A DNA stretch of 64,000 bases from Halioxenophilus aromaticivorans. Its GTDB lineage: Bacteria > Pseudomonadota > Gammaproteobacteria > Pseudomonadales > Cellvibrionaceae. The position numbers were made by a program, and so were the translations under genes. The stretch is taken from positions 5,518,001 through 5,582,000 of the forward strand of contig NZ_AP031496.1 in the NCBI RefSeq assembly GCF_042850945.1, written 5' to 3'. Below are positions 36,997 through 46,136 of the stretch, piece after piece. Position 1 is the stretch's first letter, and the number at the start of each line of letters is the position of its first letter. Under the pieces are notes generated by a model, which ran no database searches, was not told where the DNA came from, and was given only the letters and a program-made list of their open reading frames with translations.

Positions 36997-37029
36997 ATGA
37001 GTGAAAACGTTCCTACGATAAAACTATGA
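36997..37029 (+). CDS. Ten-codon upstream ORF ending at the CheX-like start
   Basis: ATG at 36997 has a good AGGTAAGG ribosome site six bases upstream, yet the frame (MSENVPTIKL) ends at TGA 37027-37029, immediately followed in the same frame by the GTG that opens the CheX-like protein. The ribosome site therefore seems to belong to this mini-ORF. Either it is a coupled leader or the TGA is a nonsense mutation in a longer gene. Confidence 0.4.
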   Translation: MSENVPTIKL

Positions 37030-37509
37030 GTGAAACCACCATTGAACAAAACATTAACCAGCCAACAGCTCTTTTCCCACGTTCATCGAACCTGGGAATG
37101 CTACAGCCAATCGCCCCTTAACCAAGTAGCGGATAACCACTACGAAGCCACCTGGGCGGAAGACTTGGACTGGTTTGCAGCCAAAGCAAAGGCACCGAAC
37201 GATTGTGCACTGTTGTTTGGCATAGACCCTGTATTGGGCCTTTTGATTAGCGGCGAAATGTTCGACCGGCCAACCACCTTTATAGATCAAGCCGACGTCC
37301 ACGACGCCCTGGGTGAACTCACCCATATTGTGGCCCGCACCATCACCGCTGACTTGGGCATTAACCACAGCTTGCAAACACCAGTGGCGGTTACCACGCG
37401 ACAGCGGCAACATTTTTTAAACGCGTTTAACGTTGAATCGGAAATGTTGGCGCAAAGCGATCACCACTACTTTTACTCCGCTCTTGTGAGCAGCAAGGCC
37501 GCTAACTGA
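37030..37509 (+). CDS. CheX/CheC-like protein
   Basis: 159 residues. The segment DALGELTHIVARTITADLG (93-111) followed by a hydrophobic strand matches the CheX/CheC/FliY phosphatase pattern, whose active residues are an E-x-x-N; here E96 is kept but the Asn position is His (H99), so CheY-P phosphatase activity is doubtful. CLLF-like GIDPVLGLLISGEMF matches the preceding strand-helix. The only start is GTG at 37030, directly after an in-frame TGA. Two bases downstream comes a response regulator gene, a natural partner. Family assignment is by pattern. Confidence 0.55.
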   Translation: MKPPLNKTLTSQQLFSHVHRTWECYSQSPLNQVADNHYEATWAEDLDWFAAKAKAPNDCALLFGIDPVLGLLISGEMFDRPTTFIDQADVHDALGELTHIVARTITADLGINHSLQTPVAVTTRQRQHFLNAFNVESEMLAQSDHHYFYSALVSSKAAN

Positions 37510-37511
37510 AC

Positions 37512-38411
37512 ATGGAAAAAGCGCGTGTTTTAATCGTCGATGATAGCCGGGCAATCCAGACGATTATTCGTCGTGGTTTGGCCAAGGTCGACAGCGTAGA
37601 AATGGAAACCCGCGTCGCCAACGACGGCGTGGAGGCATTTGATATCGCGCGTAGCTGGGCTCCCCAACTCATATTAGCCGACTGGCATATGCCCAATATG
37701 AACGGGCTAGAATTACTGCAAGCTATTAACCAAGAGATGCTGGGCATTAAACTGGGCTTTGTTACCAGTGAAACCTGCCAGGCACGCTTGGACGAGGCCC
37801 GTGATGCTGGCGCGAAATTTATTGTAAACAAACCGTTTAACATGGAGGAGCTTACCGCTACCTTGTTACCGGTATTGCAACAACAAACAGAAGTGACGGT
37901 ATACGATGAAGACGGTAACAGCAAGGCTCGCTTAGCTGACATAGAATACCTACAACAAACCGTGGCCAGCAAATGCCCGTTTACCGTGAGCTTGACACAG
38001 GCCGAGCCCATATCGGCAGAAAGCATTAAGCCGCCCTTTGCCATGGGCTTTTACCACCAACCGGATCAAAGCAAAATCGCCGCCCTGTGCCTTATGGATA
38101 TGCAAGCCGCCTGGGTTATCGGTGCTAGCGCTAACAAAACCAGCCCACAAAAGCTGCGTGAACTTTTACAGCACAAAAAACTGCCCACGACCTACATTAA
38201 TAGTTGTGAGGCAATGGCTAAAACCCTTGGGGCGAGCTTTACCGACTCCGCCAACCACAGCAAACCGTTACAGTTAAACCGGTTTAATTTTATTAACAAG
38301 TCCTTTCCAAAATTAAAGTCGCTGCTCAGTACCGCCACATCCGAACGCATGGATGTCAATATTACCGCCCCAGGCTGTGGTAACGGCCGGTTAATTTTAG
38401 TGACCTCGTAG
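37512..38411 (+). CDS. Response regulator with unrecognised C-terminal output region
   Basis: 299 residues. The receiver domain (1-122) is complete: D10-D11, phospho-acceptor D57 (LILADWHMPNMNG), T85 and K107 (NKPFN). The remaining about 175 residues do not match an output domain I know; they are not a helix-turn-helix, GGDEF, EAL or HD-GYP. The fold may resemble CheX/CheC (PFAMGFYHQPDQSKIAALCLMD, then LRELLQHKKLPTTYINSCEAMAKTLG), which is a guess. It lies two bases after the CheX-like gene and eight before the coiled-coil gene. Confidence 0.75.
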   Translation: MEKARVLIVDDSRAIQTIIRRGLAKVDSVEMETRVANDGVEAFDIARSWAPQLILADWHMPNMNGLELLQAINQEMLGIKLGFVTSETCQARLDEARDAGAKFIVNKPFNMEELTATLLPVLQQQTEVTVYDEDGNSKARLADIEYLQQTVASKCPFTVSLTQAEPISAESIKPPFAMGFYHQPDQSKIAALCLMDMQAAWVIGASANKTSPQKLRELLQHKKLPTTYINSCEAMAKTLGASFTDSANHSKPLQLNRFNFINKSFPKLKSLLSTATSERMDVNITAPGCGNGRLILVTS

Positions 38412-38419
38412 GTACGTTT

Positions 38420-39538
38420 ATGTCGCAAGATATCGCCATTGCTATCATTATTAATCTAGGCCTGATACTGATTTTTTCCTGGGCGTTTTTCTGGGTGATG
38501 CTGACCATGAAAAACAAGGAAGCTGAAAAAATCAACAAGGCGGTGAAAAAGGCCAGCGACGACGGCGACAAGAAACCCTCAAGCACTGCAAGCAACAAAG
38601 AACCGAGCAAAGAGAACAATACTAAATCGCCTCCGGAAGAAGACGAATTTTTGACTAAACTTCGTCAACAAAAGCAGCAGCAATTAAAGCGTGTGAATGA
38701 CGTCAACTCTCGTCTGCAAAGCCAGAACAGCAGCGATAAAGACATGGTGCAATTGGCGGAGGATATCAGCGAGTTGGAGCTGCAGTTGCACCAAAGCCTG
38801 AACGACATCAACCAACAGGCCGCCGAGTTTGGATCCGCCGGTGGCAGCAAAGACCAATTTACGGCAGACGAAGATACCCCAGCCAGCAGGGCTGATTTAT
38901 TAAAACTGAAGAATAAGCTTAGCAACGCCCGCTCTGAGGCCCACGGTCTAAAAGGCGAGGTAGAGAAACTCAGCAAACAAAATAACCAGCTTCAACGCTA
39001 CCGCACAGAGCACCAAGAAATGTCCAATAAGGTGGCGGATTACATCGAACAAAACCGTAAAAGCGTTAAAATCATCAGCGCCCTTAAACACAAGCTGGAT
39101 GCAGCCCAGTTGGCTGCCGATGAGGCACGCGCCGCGTTAGAGGCGGCCAACGGCGATGCCGATGACGATGCCTTGCAGGCGGCCTTACTAAAAGCCGAGC
39201 AGGAACGCCAAGCCCTGGAAGATCAATACAACGAGCTTTTAGGTCAACTGGAAGGCGCGGAGAAAATCTCCGAAGAATTGGAGCGCAGCCAAAAAGAATG
39301 CGCCCAGTTGGAAGAGGCCTACCTAGCACTGGTGGCCGAGTTAGAACAAGAATCCCAGATAGAGTTTGCCGTAGAGGGCGAAGACGCCGAATTTGGCAAC
39401 GACGATTTCGGCAAACCCAGCAAAACTAACTCTGCCACCGCCGCCAGCGCGGCAATGAATATCTCCACCGAGGCACTGGATGAAATCGCCGATTACAACG
39501 AAAACTGGCTGGCGGATGCGACTAAAAAAGCTGGCTGA
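38420..39538 (+). CDS. Membrane-anchored coiled-coil protein of unknown function
   Basis: 372 residues. One N-terminal membrane helix (about 5-28: IAIAIIINLGLILIFSWAFF), a charged Lys/Ser/Glu-rich linker (30-75), then long coiled-coil stretches (about 78-140 and 165-320) and an acidic tail (from about 310: EGEDAEFGNDDFGK). Acidic overall. No family recognised. It starts eight bases after the response regulator, so the three genes form one transcription unit; an inference is that it is a scaffold for the receiver/CheX pair at the inner membrane. Confidence 0.7.
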   Translation: MSQDIAIAIIINLGLILIFSWAFFWVMLTMKNKEAEKINKAVKKASDDGDKKPSSTASNKEPSKENNTKSPPEEDEFLTKLRQQKQQQLKRVNDVNSRLQSQNSSDKDMVQLAEDISELELQLHQSLNDINQQAAEFGSAGGSKDQFTADEDTPASRADLLKLKNKLSNARSEAHGLKGEVEKLSKQNNQLQRYRTEHQEMSNKVADYIEQNRKSVKIISALKHKLDAAQLAADEARAALEAANGDADDDALQAALLKAEQERQALEDQYNELLGQLEGAEKISEELERSQKECAQLEEAYLALVAELEQESQIEFAVEGEDAEFGNDDFGKPSKTNSATAASAAMNISTEALDEIADYNENWLADATKKAG

Positions 39539-40456
39539 TCACGCCGAGCGATGCACCAAACTACCTCGAATATTCGAAATATCTTTAGCCGGGGAACAAC
39601 CGTATAAACGGCTGTACTCACGACTAAACTGAGACGGACTCTCATAGCCAACTTTATAAGAGGCGCTGGCGGCGTCTAAGTCCTCTGATAGCATCAACCT
39701 ACGAGCCTCTTGCAGACGCAATTGTTTCACATATTGCAATGGGCTCATGGCCGCCATGGTGCGAAAGTGATGGTGATAAGTAGACACACCCATACTGGCG
39801 ATTTCTGCCAAGTCCTCTACCCGCACCGCTTGGGCAAAATTCATTTTCAACCAGGTTATAGATTTAGCCACCTGGGACGACTGCGTGCCCATGGCCGTAA
39901 GTTGACGTAAAAGACTACCCTGCTCCCCCACCAATAATCGATAGAAAATCTCTTTACGGTACAAGGGCGCCAACGCAGGAATGTGTTCTGGCTCATCCAA
40001 TAAATTCAATAACTTAATAAATGGCTCAATCAACTGGGGCGTAAGCTGCCCGGTGGCCATGCCTCGACCATTACCGTGGCGGCTGGGCGTTGGCAGATGA
40101 CCGTCGGCGATCAATTGGGTAATTTCTTTTTGATCGAACGTCAGTTTAAGCCCCAAATAGGGTGTGGTTTCACTGACGGCCAAAGCTTGAGCCATTACCG
40201 GTAAATGCAGGCCAGAAAAAAGGTAGTTTTCGGTGTCGTAGTAATAGGTTTCTTTACCCAATTGCACCCGCTTAGCGCCCTGGGCGATAAGACACACACT
40301 GGGCTCGTAAAACCCTGCCATGGGTGATGACATAGTGCTAATTTTAAATGCGGAAAGCCCCGGAACCTGGGTTTCCACGGCGACCTCTTGGCCCGTCACC
40401 GAAGCCACCGAGTTCGCCAAAATGCGCATTAGCTCTGCTTGATCTACCTGCATCAT
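39539..40456 (-). CDS. AraC-family transcriptional regulator
   Basis: 305 residues. An N-terminal AraC_N sensor domain (about 20-180: FKISTMSSPMAGFYEPSVCLIAQGAKRVQLG) is followed by a two-helix-turn-helix AraC DNA-binding domain (about 200-295) with VEDLAEIASMGVSTYHHHF and KVGYESPSQFSREYSRLYG. AraC_N-type members often sit beside aldo/keto reductase and oxidoreductase genes. It diverges from the CMD/cupin operon across 275 bases, its probable target. It ends one base after the coiled-coil gene on the other strand. Confidence 0.9.
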   Translation of the reverse strand: MMQVDQAELMRILANSVASVTGQEVAVETQVPGLSAFKISTMSSPMAGFYEPSVCLIAQGAKRVQLGKETYYYDTENYLFSGLHLPVMAQALAVSETTPYLGLKLTFDQKEITQLIADGHLPTPSRHGNGRGMATGQLTPQLIEPFIKLLNLLDEPEHIPALAPLYRKEIFYRLLVGEQGSLLRQLTAMGTQSSQVAKSITWLKMNFAQAVRVEDLAEIASMGVSTYHHHFRTMAAMSPLQYVKQLRLQEARRLMLSEDLDAASASYKVGYESPSQFSREYSRLYGCSPAKDISNIRGSLVHRSA

Positions 40457-40731
40457 TGGGCTGCCTTAAACGATTATCGTATCAATACTAGTATATCGCC
40501 CTCGCTCCCCAGTAAAAATCATCTACGCCGGCATCAAGAGAAATAGGCAATGATACGGCAGAAATTGGCTACTCCTGATTTGCACGCCGCTCGTATGCTT
40601 TACACCACTGGAAATTGCTTGGTGAAGCATTGCCATTTTCGTGGCTGGCCGTCCTGGCTAGGAATACAAGCCAGCGGACATATGCCGTAGTATTCACTGA
40701 ACGCCAATCCAACAACAAACAGGTAAATTTA

Positions 40732-41886
40732 GTGAGCAGAAATCATAAATCGGCAACACTTAGTGCGATATTGTTATTAATATTATTGCCTGCCTCGCCC
40801 TGGCTGCAAGCCAGTTCAGATAAAAACACGCTTAACCCTCGCCAGCAAGCGATTATTCCCATAGCGGCATTTACTGCCACTGGTGATTTGCAACGGTTAG
40901 AGCCCGCCTTACACCAAGGCTTGGAGCATGGCTTAACCGTAAATGAGATAAAAGAAATATTTATCCATTCCTACGCCTATGTAGGCTTCCCACGCGCGCT
41001 CAACGGCATCAATACTTTTATCAACGTGATGGATGAGCGCCAAAATAATGGATTAAAAGACACCACCGGCAAACAGGCCTCTCCGCTACCCGACAATTAC
41101 GACGCCATAGAATACGGCCACCAAACTCGGAATGCCTTGGTAGGGCGAGACATTTCCAACCGTACAACCGGCTACGCGCCTTTTGTGCCAACCATTGATA
41201 ATTTTCTGGTTAGGCATCTGTTCGCCGATATTTTTGTGCGTGATATTTTTAGCCATAAGGATCGTGAGCTGATAACCATTAGCATGCTAGCAGCGATGAC
41301 CGGCACCGACCCGCAACTGCGCGGCCATTTAGGTATTAGTCTTCGAGTGGGTTTTACAGCCGAGCAACTGGGGGAATTTATCCAAATACTCAACAACCAA
41401 GTCAGTTCAGTTAGCGCCCAGCGCGCATTTGCTCTGCTTAAGCAACATAATCCAACGGGCTTAAAGCCCCTTCCCAGTGCGCCATTAACCGTTGCCAAAC
41501 CGGGGGAAGCGACCATAGCGCCGGCGGATCGTTTCACAGGCACAGCCCGCATCAGCTTCCGATTTTCTTCTCCAGAGGACGGCGACTTCGCCGGCGGCTT
41601 GGTGGAGTTTGAAGCGGGCAGCAGAACCGCCTGGCACACCCACCCGAAAGGCCAAACGTTAATTGTTGTTTCTGGTACTGGCTGGGTGCAGTCTGAACAT
41701 GGCGATATTCAAACCGTCTCCAAGGGCGATGTGGTCACCATTCCCGCCAACACCAAACATTGGCACGGAGCCACGGACAAGACAGCCATGACACACGTTG
41801 CAATAGCGACGTCACTGGCGGGGACGCGTGTCACCTGGTTAGAGAAAGTTTCACTTAACCCTACCGATATTAAAAATCCACAATAA
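40732..41886 (+). CDS. Exported carboxymuconolactone-decarboxylase-like protein fused to a cupin
   Basis: 384 residues. A signal peptide (1-27, ending LQAS) precedes two carboxymuconolactone-decarboxylase-like repeats (about 33-110 and 160-240: ELITISMLAAMTGTDPQLRGHLG) and a C-terminal cupin (about 280-375: AWHTHPKGQTLIVVSGTGW, IPANTKHWHGA) with metal-binding histidines. The CxxxH pair of peroxidase-type members is absent. GTG start at 40732, AGGT seven bases upstream. First gene of the operon controlled, presumably, by the divergent AraC regulator. Confidence 0.8.
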   Translation: MSRNHKSATLSAILLLILLPASPWLQASSDKNTLNPRQQAIIPIAAFTATGDLQRLEPALHQGLEHGLTVNEIKEIFIHSYAYVGFPRALNGINTFINVMDERQNNGLKDTTGKQASPLPDNYDAIEYGHQTRNALVGRDISNRTTGYAPFVPTIDNFLVRHLFADIFVRDIFSHKDRELITISMLAAMTGTDPQLRGHLGISLRVGFTAEQLGEFIQILNNQVSSVSAQRAFALLKQHNPTGLKPLPSAPLTVAKPGEATIAPADRFTGTARISFRFSSPEDGDFAGGLVEFEAGSRTAWHTHPKGQTLIVVSGTGWVQSEHGDIQTVSKGDVVTIPANTKHWHGATDKTAMTHVAIATSLAGTRVTWLEKVSLNPTDIKNPQ

Positions 41887-41902
41887 AAAATAGGAAAATG
41901 TT

Positions 41903-42370
41903 ATGACGTACTCGATCACCCCCAACATTGTATCTGCCACAGTAGCCATGTTGGCCGTGGTATTTTGCACTCAAGTTCTAGCAAGCGAAGAATCGGAGGC
42001 TTTAGCAGAATTGTCACAGCAAAAGTGGCAGTGGATGTCGGATAAGAATGTAAAGGAACTGGAGCCGCTTTTTCATAACGACGCTAAATTTGTTCACATG
42101 AGTGGCAGTTGGAAAAAACAACGCGAGCTGGACATCATTAAAGAAGGCAGTATCTGGTACAAAAACACCAAAGTGCACGATGTTGATGTAGAACTGATCG
42201 GAGACTCCGCGGTGGTATGGAGCAGAATTACCCTAGAAGCCCATGTACGGGGTAACGACGTGTCCAACGAATTCACCACCACAGAAGTTTTCGTCAAAGA
42301 AAATGGCCAGTGGCAAATATTGGCCCTCACCTTTAGTAAGGTTCGTGATAGCCACAAGATCGAACATTAA
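41903..42370 (+). CDS. Exported SnoaL/NTF2-like protein
   Basis: 155 residues. A signal peptide (1-27, TQVLASEE) is followed by an NTF2-like (SnoaL/DUF4440) domain: LSQQKWQWMSDKNVKELEPLFHNDAKFVHMSG, VDVELIGDSAVVWSRITLEA and the closing VFVKENGQWQILALTFSKV. The fold binds small hydrophobic molecules, or acts as isomerase or hydrolase; substrate unknown. It lies 16 bases after the CMD/cupin gene, and both carry signal peptides. Confidence 0.8.
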   Translation: MTYSITPNIVSATVAMLAVVFCTQVLASEESEALAELSQQKWQWMSDKNVKELEPLFHNDAKFVHMSGSWKKQRELDIIKEGSIWYKNTKVHDVDVELIGDSAVVWSRITLEAHVRGNDVSNEFTTTEVFVKENGQWQILALTFSKVRDSHKIEH

Positions 42371-42389
42371 AATCAATTCGAGATCATTA

Positions 42390-43238
42390 ATGAAAACACT
42401 GACGTTAAATAACGGCACGTCCATACCAACGCTTGGTTTTGGTGTGTTTCAAATCGACCCTAGCCAATGTGAGAGTGTCGTTATCGACGCCGTGGAAAGC
42501 GGTTATCGTCACATTGATACCGCGGCATCCTACGGCAATGAAGCTGCCGTAGGCAATGCCTTGCGCAGTACTGGCATACCGCGTGAAGAAATTTTTTTAA
42601 CTACCAAACTGTGGTTACAGGGCGCCAGCTACGAAGGTGCCCTTGCCCAATTCCAACGATCGCTCGACCGGCTGCAAACCGATTACGTCGACCTGTATAT
42701 CATTCATCAGCCCTATGGCGACGTGCACGGTGCATGGCGGGCTATGGAATCCCTACTGAAAGAAGGCAAGGTAAAGGCCATTGGCGTCAGTAACTTTTCT
42801 ACCGATCGGGTGGCCGATCTTATGGCGTTTAATGAGGTGACTCCTGCGGTTAATCAAATAGAAATCAACCCGTTTAACCAACAATTACAACCCGCACCCT
42901 GGTTGCAAGCCAAAGGCATTCAGCCACAAGCCTGGGCACCCTTCGCGGAAGGTAAAAATAATCTCTTCCACCACCCGGCGTTAGCCGCCATCGCCCAAGT
43001 ACATAGCAAAAGTATTGCTCAAGTAGTACTGCGTTGGCTGGTGCAAAGAGGTGTAGTGGCGCTGGCCAAAACCGTCGACAAACAACGCATGCAAGAGAAC
43101 CAAAATATTTGGGATTTTGAACTAAGCGCGGCGCAAATGTTAAAAATTACGGCGCTAGACACCGGCACCAGTGCCTTTTTCTCCCACCACGATCCAGCTA
43201 TGGTGGAATGGCTGTGCAGCTTTGAGCTGGATGTGTAA
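42390..43238 (+). CDS. Aldo/keto reductase
   Basis: A 282-residue NADPH-dependent TIM-barrel oxidoreductase. The N-terminus MKTLTLNNGTSIPTLGFGVF, the catalytic Asp-Tyr region HIDTAASYGNEAAVG, the Lys in LTTKLW, His in YIIHQP and KAIGVSNFS are all present. The sequence resembles 2,5-diketogluconate reductase-type members, but substrate cannot be assigned. It lies 20 bases after the SnoaL-like gene and, unlike the two exported upstream products, is cytosolic. Confidence 0.9.
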   Translation: MKTLTLNNGTSIPTLGFGVFQIDPSQCESVVIDAVESGYRHIDTAASYGNEAAVGNALRSTGIPREEIFLTTKLWLQGASYEGALAQFQRSLDRLQTDYVDLYIIHQPYGDVHGAWRAMESLLKEGKVKAIGVSNFSTDRVADLMAFNEVTPAVNQIEINPFNQQLQPAPWLQAKGIQPQAWAPFAEGKNNLFHHPALAAIAQVHSKSIAQVVLRWLVQRGVVALAKTVDKQRMQENQNIWDFELSAAQMLKITALDTGTSAFFSHHDPAMVEWLCSFELDV

Positions 43239-43255
43239 GTAGGACGTTTTCAAAT

Positions 43256-43308
43256 GAAACGGCAGCTATGCCGTTTCACCACTGAAATAAAAACGTTTGT
43301 TTTTATTT
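43256..43308 (+). terminator. Two adjacent hairpins after the aldo/keto reductase
   Basis: First hairpin 43256-43277: GAAACGGCA, loop, TGCCGTTTC. Second 43285-43308: AAATAAAAAC, GTTT, GTTTTTATTT, a perfect 10-base AT-rich palindrome that supplies the T run. Together they make a likely terminator for the AraC-linked operon and could also act on the converging terC transcript. Confidence 0.6.
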
Positions 43309-43411
43309 TCACCACCTTCCCAATGGCTGATGACATTGAAATTAGTGGCGATTTTATCTGCCACGCCGGCGCCCAACCAAATACGATGTTTTCGGCTGGG
43401 CACTGGTTTTT

Positions 43412-44125
43412 TTAACCCGCAGTACGATTACGTAACCGAATATTAAGCAACTCCACCGCAAACGAAAACGCCATTGCAAAGTAGATATACCCCTTGGGTA
43501 CGTGCACGTCGCAGCCTTCTGCAATCAGCGTAAAGCCCACCAGGGTTAAAAAAGATAAAGCCAGCATTTTAATGGTGGGGTTATTATCCACAAACTGGCC
43601 AATGGACTCGGCGGCAACCAGCATCACCACCACCGAAGCAACGATGGCTATCACCATCACACTTAGGTGATCCACCAAACCCACCGCTGTTATTACCGAA
43701 TCCAAAGAAAAGACGATGTCCAATACGGCAATTTGCAGCACAACGGCCAGCATGCCCGCCGTCGCTCCAGACGCCGCCCTGTGCTCGGATGGCTCAAAGC
43801 TGTTGTGAATTTCATGGACTGATTTGGCCAGCAAAAACAAACCACCACCAATGAGAATGATATCCCGGCCGGAGATCTCTTGGCCGGCGGCACTAAACCA
43901 CGGCTCAACCAACCCCATCACCCAGGACAAACTGAACAACAATAGCAAACGCGACACCATGGCCAAACCGATACCAATACGCCGGGCTTTGGCTCGGTTT
44001 TGTGGCGGTAGGCGGCCCACCAGTATCGAGATAAAGATGATGTTGTCGATGCCTAAGACTATTTCCAACGCCATCAGCGTTGCTAAGGCTACCCAGGCTT
44101 CTGGGCTAGTAAACCATTCCAGCAT
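43412..44125 (-). CDS. TerC-family integral membrane protein
   Basis: 237 residues with seven or so membrane segments. TerC signatures: ALEIVLGIDNIIFISILVGRLP and IAVLDIVFSLDSVITAVGLVDH, each with an acidic residue in a helix, as seen in metal exporters of the family (related members move Mn2+ or relate to tellurite resistance). Start at 44125 (MLEWFTSP) is preferred because AAGGG is seven bases upstream. Confidence 0.9.
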   Translation of the reverse strand: MLEWFTSPEAWVALATLMALEIVLGIDNIIFISILVGRLPPQNRAKARRIGIGLAMVSRLLLLFSLSWVMGLVEPWFSAAGQEISGRDIILIGGGLFLLAKSVHEIHNSFEPSEHRAASGATAGMLAVVLQIAVLDIVFSLDSVITAVGLVDHLSVMVIAIVASVVVMLVAAESIGQFVDNNPTIKMLALSFLTLVGFTLIAEGCDVHVPKGYIYFAMAFSFAVELLNIRLRNRTAG

Positions 44126-44342
44126 GATCATACCCTTTAGAGAAAGCTGCGGTTGCAGCGCAAGGGATATGGGGATGCTTTGGCCAAAAAACATGGCCAA
44201 GCAAAAATTTTAGCCATTGTTGAAAGCTATTCGCTCAGTTGCCCACAGCAGCAAACAGAAACTGAGATAAATGCAGTTATGCATTCACTGAAGAATACAG
44301 TGATAAGGAAATATTACACTCTCAGACAGGAAGGTTATTATC

Positions 44343-46136
44343 ATGAATAGATTAGCTGGCCAGTCAATAAGAACGTTGTACATAATGTTAACGACCACGC
44401 TACTGTCAGCCTGCACGGTTAACTTAACCGACGAAACCGGCCCCAATTTAGCGGTAAACCCGCCCATCAATTTGCAGACGTTCGAGGCCGACGTTACGCG
44501 CAGAGGTGGCGTCACCATCGATGGTGTCACCGTGGCACTGGATGGCGGCGCAACTCAACCACTGACCGGCGTGGCAGTGGACGGCAACGGCGTGGGCACT
44601 TGGCGCGCCGATGTGTCTGTGGCCCCCTGCGAAGAGTTGGTGTCCTATCGCTTTAGCGTGGATTACAGTGCGCCTTCAAGTAGAACCAAAGTGTTCCCCG
44701 AGGAAGGCTCCTTTGTGCAGCCCATCAGCGGCACTGACCCGCTGTGTGACAATGTTATTTCGGCCTCTAAAACCTTTACCGTGAATAGCTACGAAGACTT
44801 ACCCGATGGCAACCCAGGTGACGGCTTTTGCAACATAACCAACGCCAGCAACGATGGCACTTGCACCCTGCGGGCGGCGGTAATGGAAGCCAACGCTCGC
44901 TCCGGTGTAGACCTAATTAGAGTCCCTACCGGCCGCTATACACTAACGCGAGAGAAAACTGGCTCCGCGGAGGCCGACGATACACCGGAAGACGCCTGGG
45001 GAGACCTAGACATCACCGATTCTGTTGCCATTGTCGGCATTGTTGGCGACAGCATCCACATCGGCAGATTTATGCAGACGCAGACCAGTAGCGTTGGACC
45101 CGGAGGCTACTTGGTACCTGTCGTCAATTTCATCGACCGCCCGAATTCAAACAATACCTTTGTCAAAATTGATGGCGGTGAAATAGATCGGGTGTTCGAT
45201 ATACACGTCGGTTCGACCGACTCTGGGTTCGCCTTTTTCAATAAGATCGCCGTACTTAATGGCCACATCAACGATCGCCCCGGCGGAGGTATTTTGAATC
45301 AAGGAAGACTGCGTTTAAGTCGTGTGGCCGTGTACGATAATCGGCTATCCCAAGGATCTGGCGGAGCAGGCGGGGTATTTTCTCAAAACAAAGGAGCCGG
45401 CATAGCAAACCTCGGTGTTCTTGTAGCTGAAGAATTAGCCTTGGTGAATAACCGCATTCTAGGAACCACAGGTTTTGCCGGCGCTCTCTGGGCCAACGCC
45501 AACAGTAGCGCTACCATAAACAACAGCTTGTTAGCGTTGAATCAGGCACGCTTTAGTGGCGCAATTTATGTCGATAACGGCGAAGACGGTAGCGCTGCCG
45601 GCTCAGTTGCGCTCACTAATACGACGGTGGCTTACAACTCTAACAGCGGCAGTTCTAATAACGCCATTAATAACCACGGAAGCCTGACCTTAAATTTTGT
45701 AACGCTGGTGCAAAACAATCGTGGCGGGCTGGCCAGCAACGCTGGCAGCTTAAGCTCAGTAAGTAATAGTTTGCTGGCTAACAACGGCAGCAACCAGGAT
45801 TGCGATAGCGGCACCGTTAATAGCTCAGGCGGTAATATCATTAAAGATAACGGCTGCACCATTGACGGTGCTCAGCTCAGTCCCGATCTGGTTGATTTTT
45901 CCGGTTCCGTTATCGCCGACAGTTTACGGCATCAAGGAGGGTTTACCTATGTTATCCCTATTCGACCGCCCTTTGATCCTAGCTCTTCTATCATCGACCC
46001 CACGGACCGTATCAGCGCAGCCATACCCAAGCCTGATTTTGATCAACGCGGCAGCGGTTTCGACCGAGCAATAGATGCCGACGGCAGTGGCGACGCTGAA
46101 ATGGACCCAGGTGCTTATGAGTATTCACCGCGATGA
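44343..46136 (+). CDS. CSLREA-type beta-helix lipoprotein (choice-of-anchor Q domain)
   Basis: 597 residues. A lipoprotein signal ends at LLSAC (C24). An all-beta N-terminal region (about 40-140) is followed by a CSLREA-like block (CTLRAAVMEANARSG, about 177-191, preceded by NPGDGFC) and a long right-handed beta-helix (about 260-530) with repeated short N/G/S-rich rungs such as NSLLALNQARFSGAIYV and NTTVAYNSNSGSSNNAINNHG. Near the end PGAYEY is the choice-of-anchor Q signature. It is surface-exposed or periplasmic; function unknown, polysaccharide or matrix binding is a guess. Confidence 0.8.
   Translation: MNRLAGQSIRTLYIMLTTTLLSACTVNLTDETGPNLAVNPPINLQTFEADVTRRGGVTIDGVTVALDGGATQPLTGVAVDGNGVGTWRADVSVAPCEELVSYRFSVDYSAPSSRTKVFPEEGSFVQPISGTDPLCDNVISASKTFTVNSYEDLPDGNPGDGFCNITNASNDGTCTLRAAVMEANARSGVDLIRVPTGRYTLTREKTGSAEADDTPEDAWGDLDITDSVAIVGIVGDSIHIGRFMQTQTSSVGPGGYLVPVVNFIDRPNSNNTFVKIDGGEIDRVFDIHVGSTDSGFAFFNKIAVLNGHINDRPGGGILNQGRLRLSRVAVYDNRLSQGSGGAGGVFSQNKGAGIANLGVLVAEELALVNNRILGTTGFAGALWANANSSATINNSLLALNQARFSGAIYVDNGEDGSAAGSVALTNTTVAYNSNSGSSNNAINNHGSLTLNFVTLVQNNRGGLASNAGSLSSVSNSLLANNGSNQDCDSGTVNSSGGNIIKDNGCTIDGAQLSPDLVDFSGSVIADSLRHQGGFTYVIPIRPPFDPSSSIIDPTDRISAAIPKPDFDQRGSGFDRAIDADGSGDAEMDPGAYEYSPR

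Noticed and set aside
37026..37121. ATG at 37026 in another frame, 31 codons
   Set aside because: Overlaps the CheX-like start, short, and its frame ends inside the CheX-like gene.
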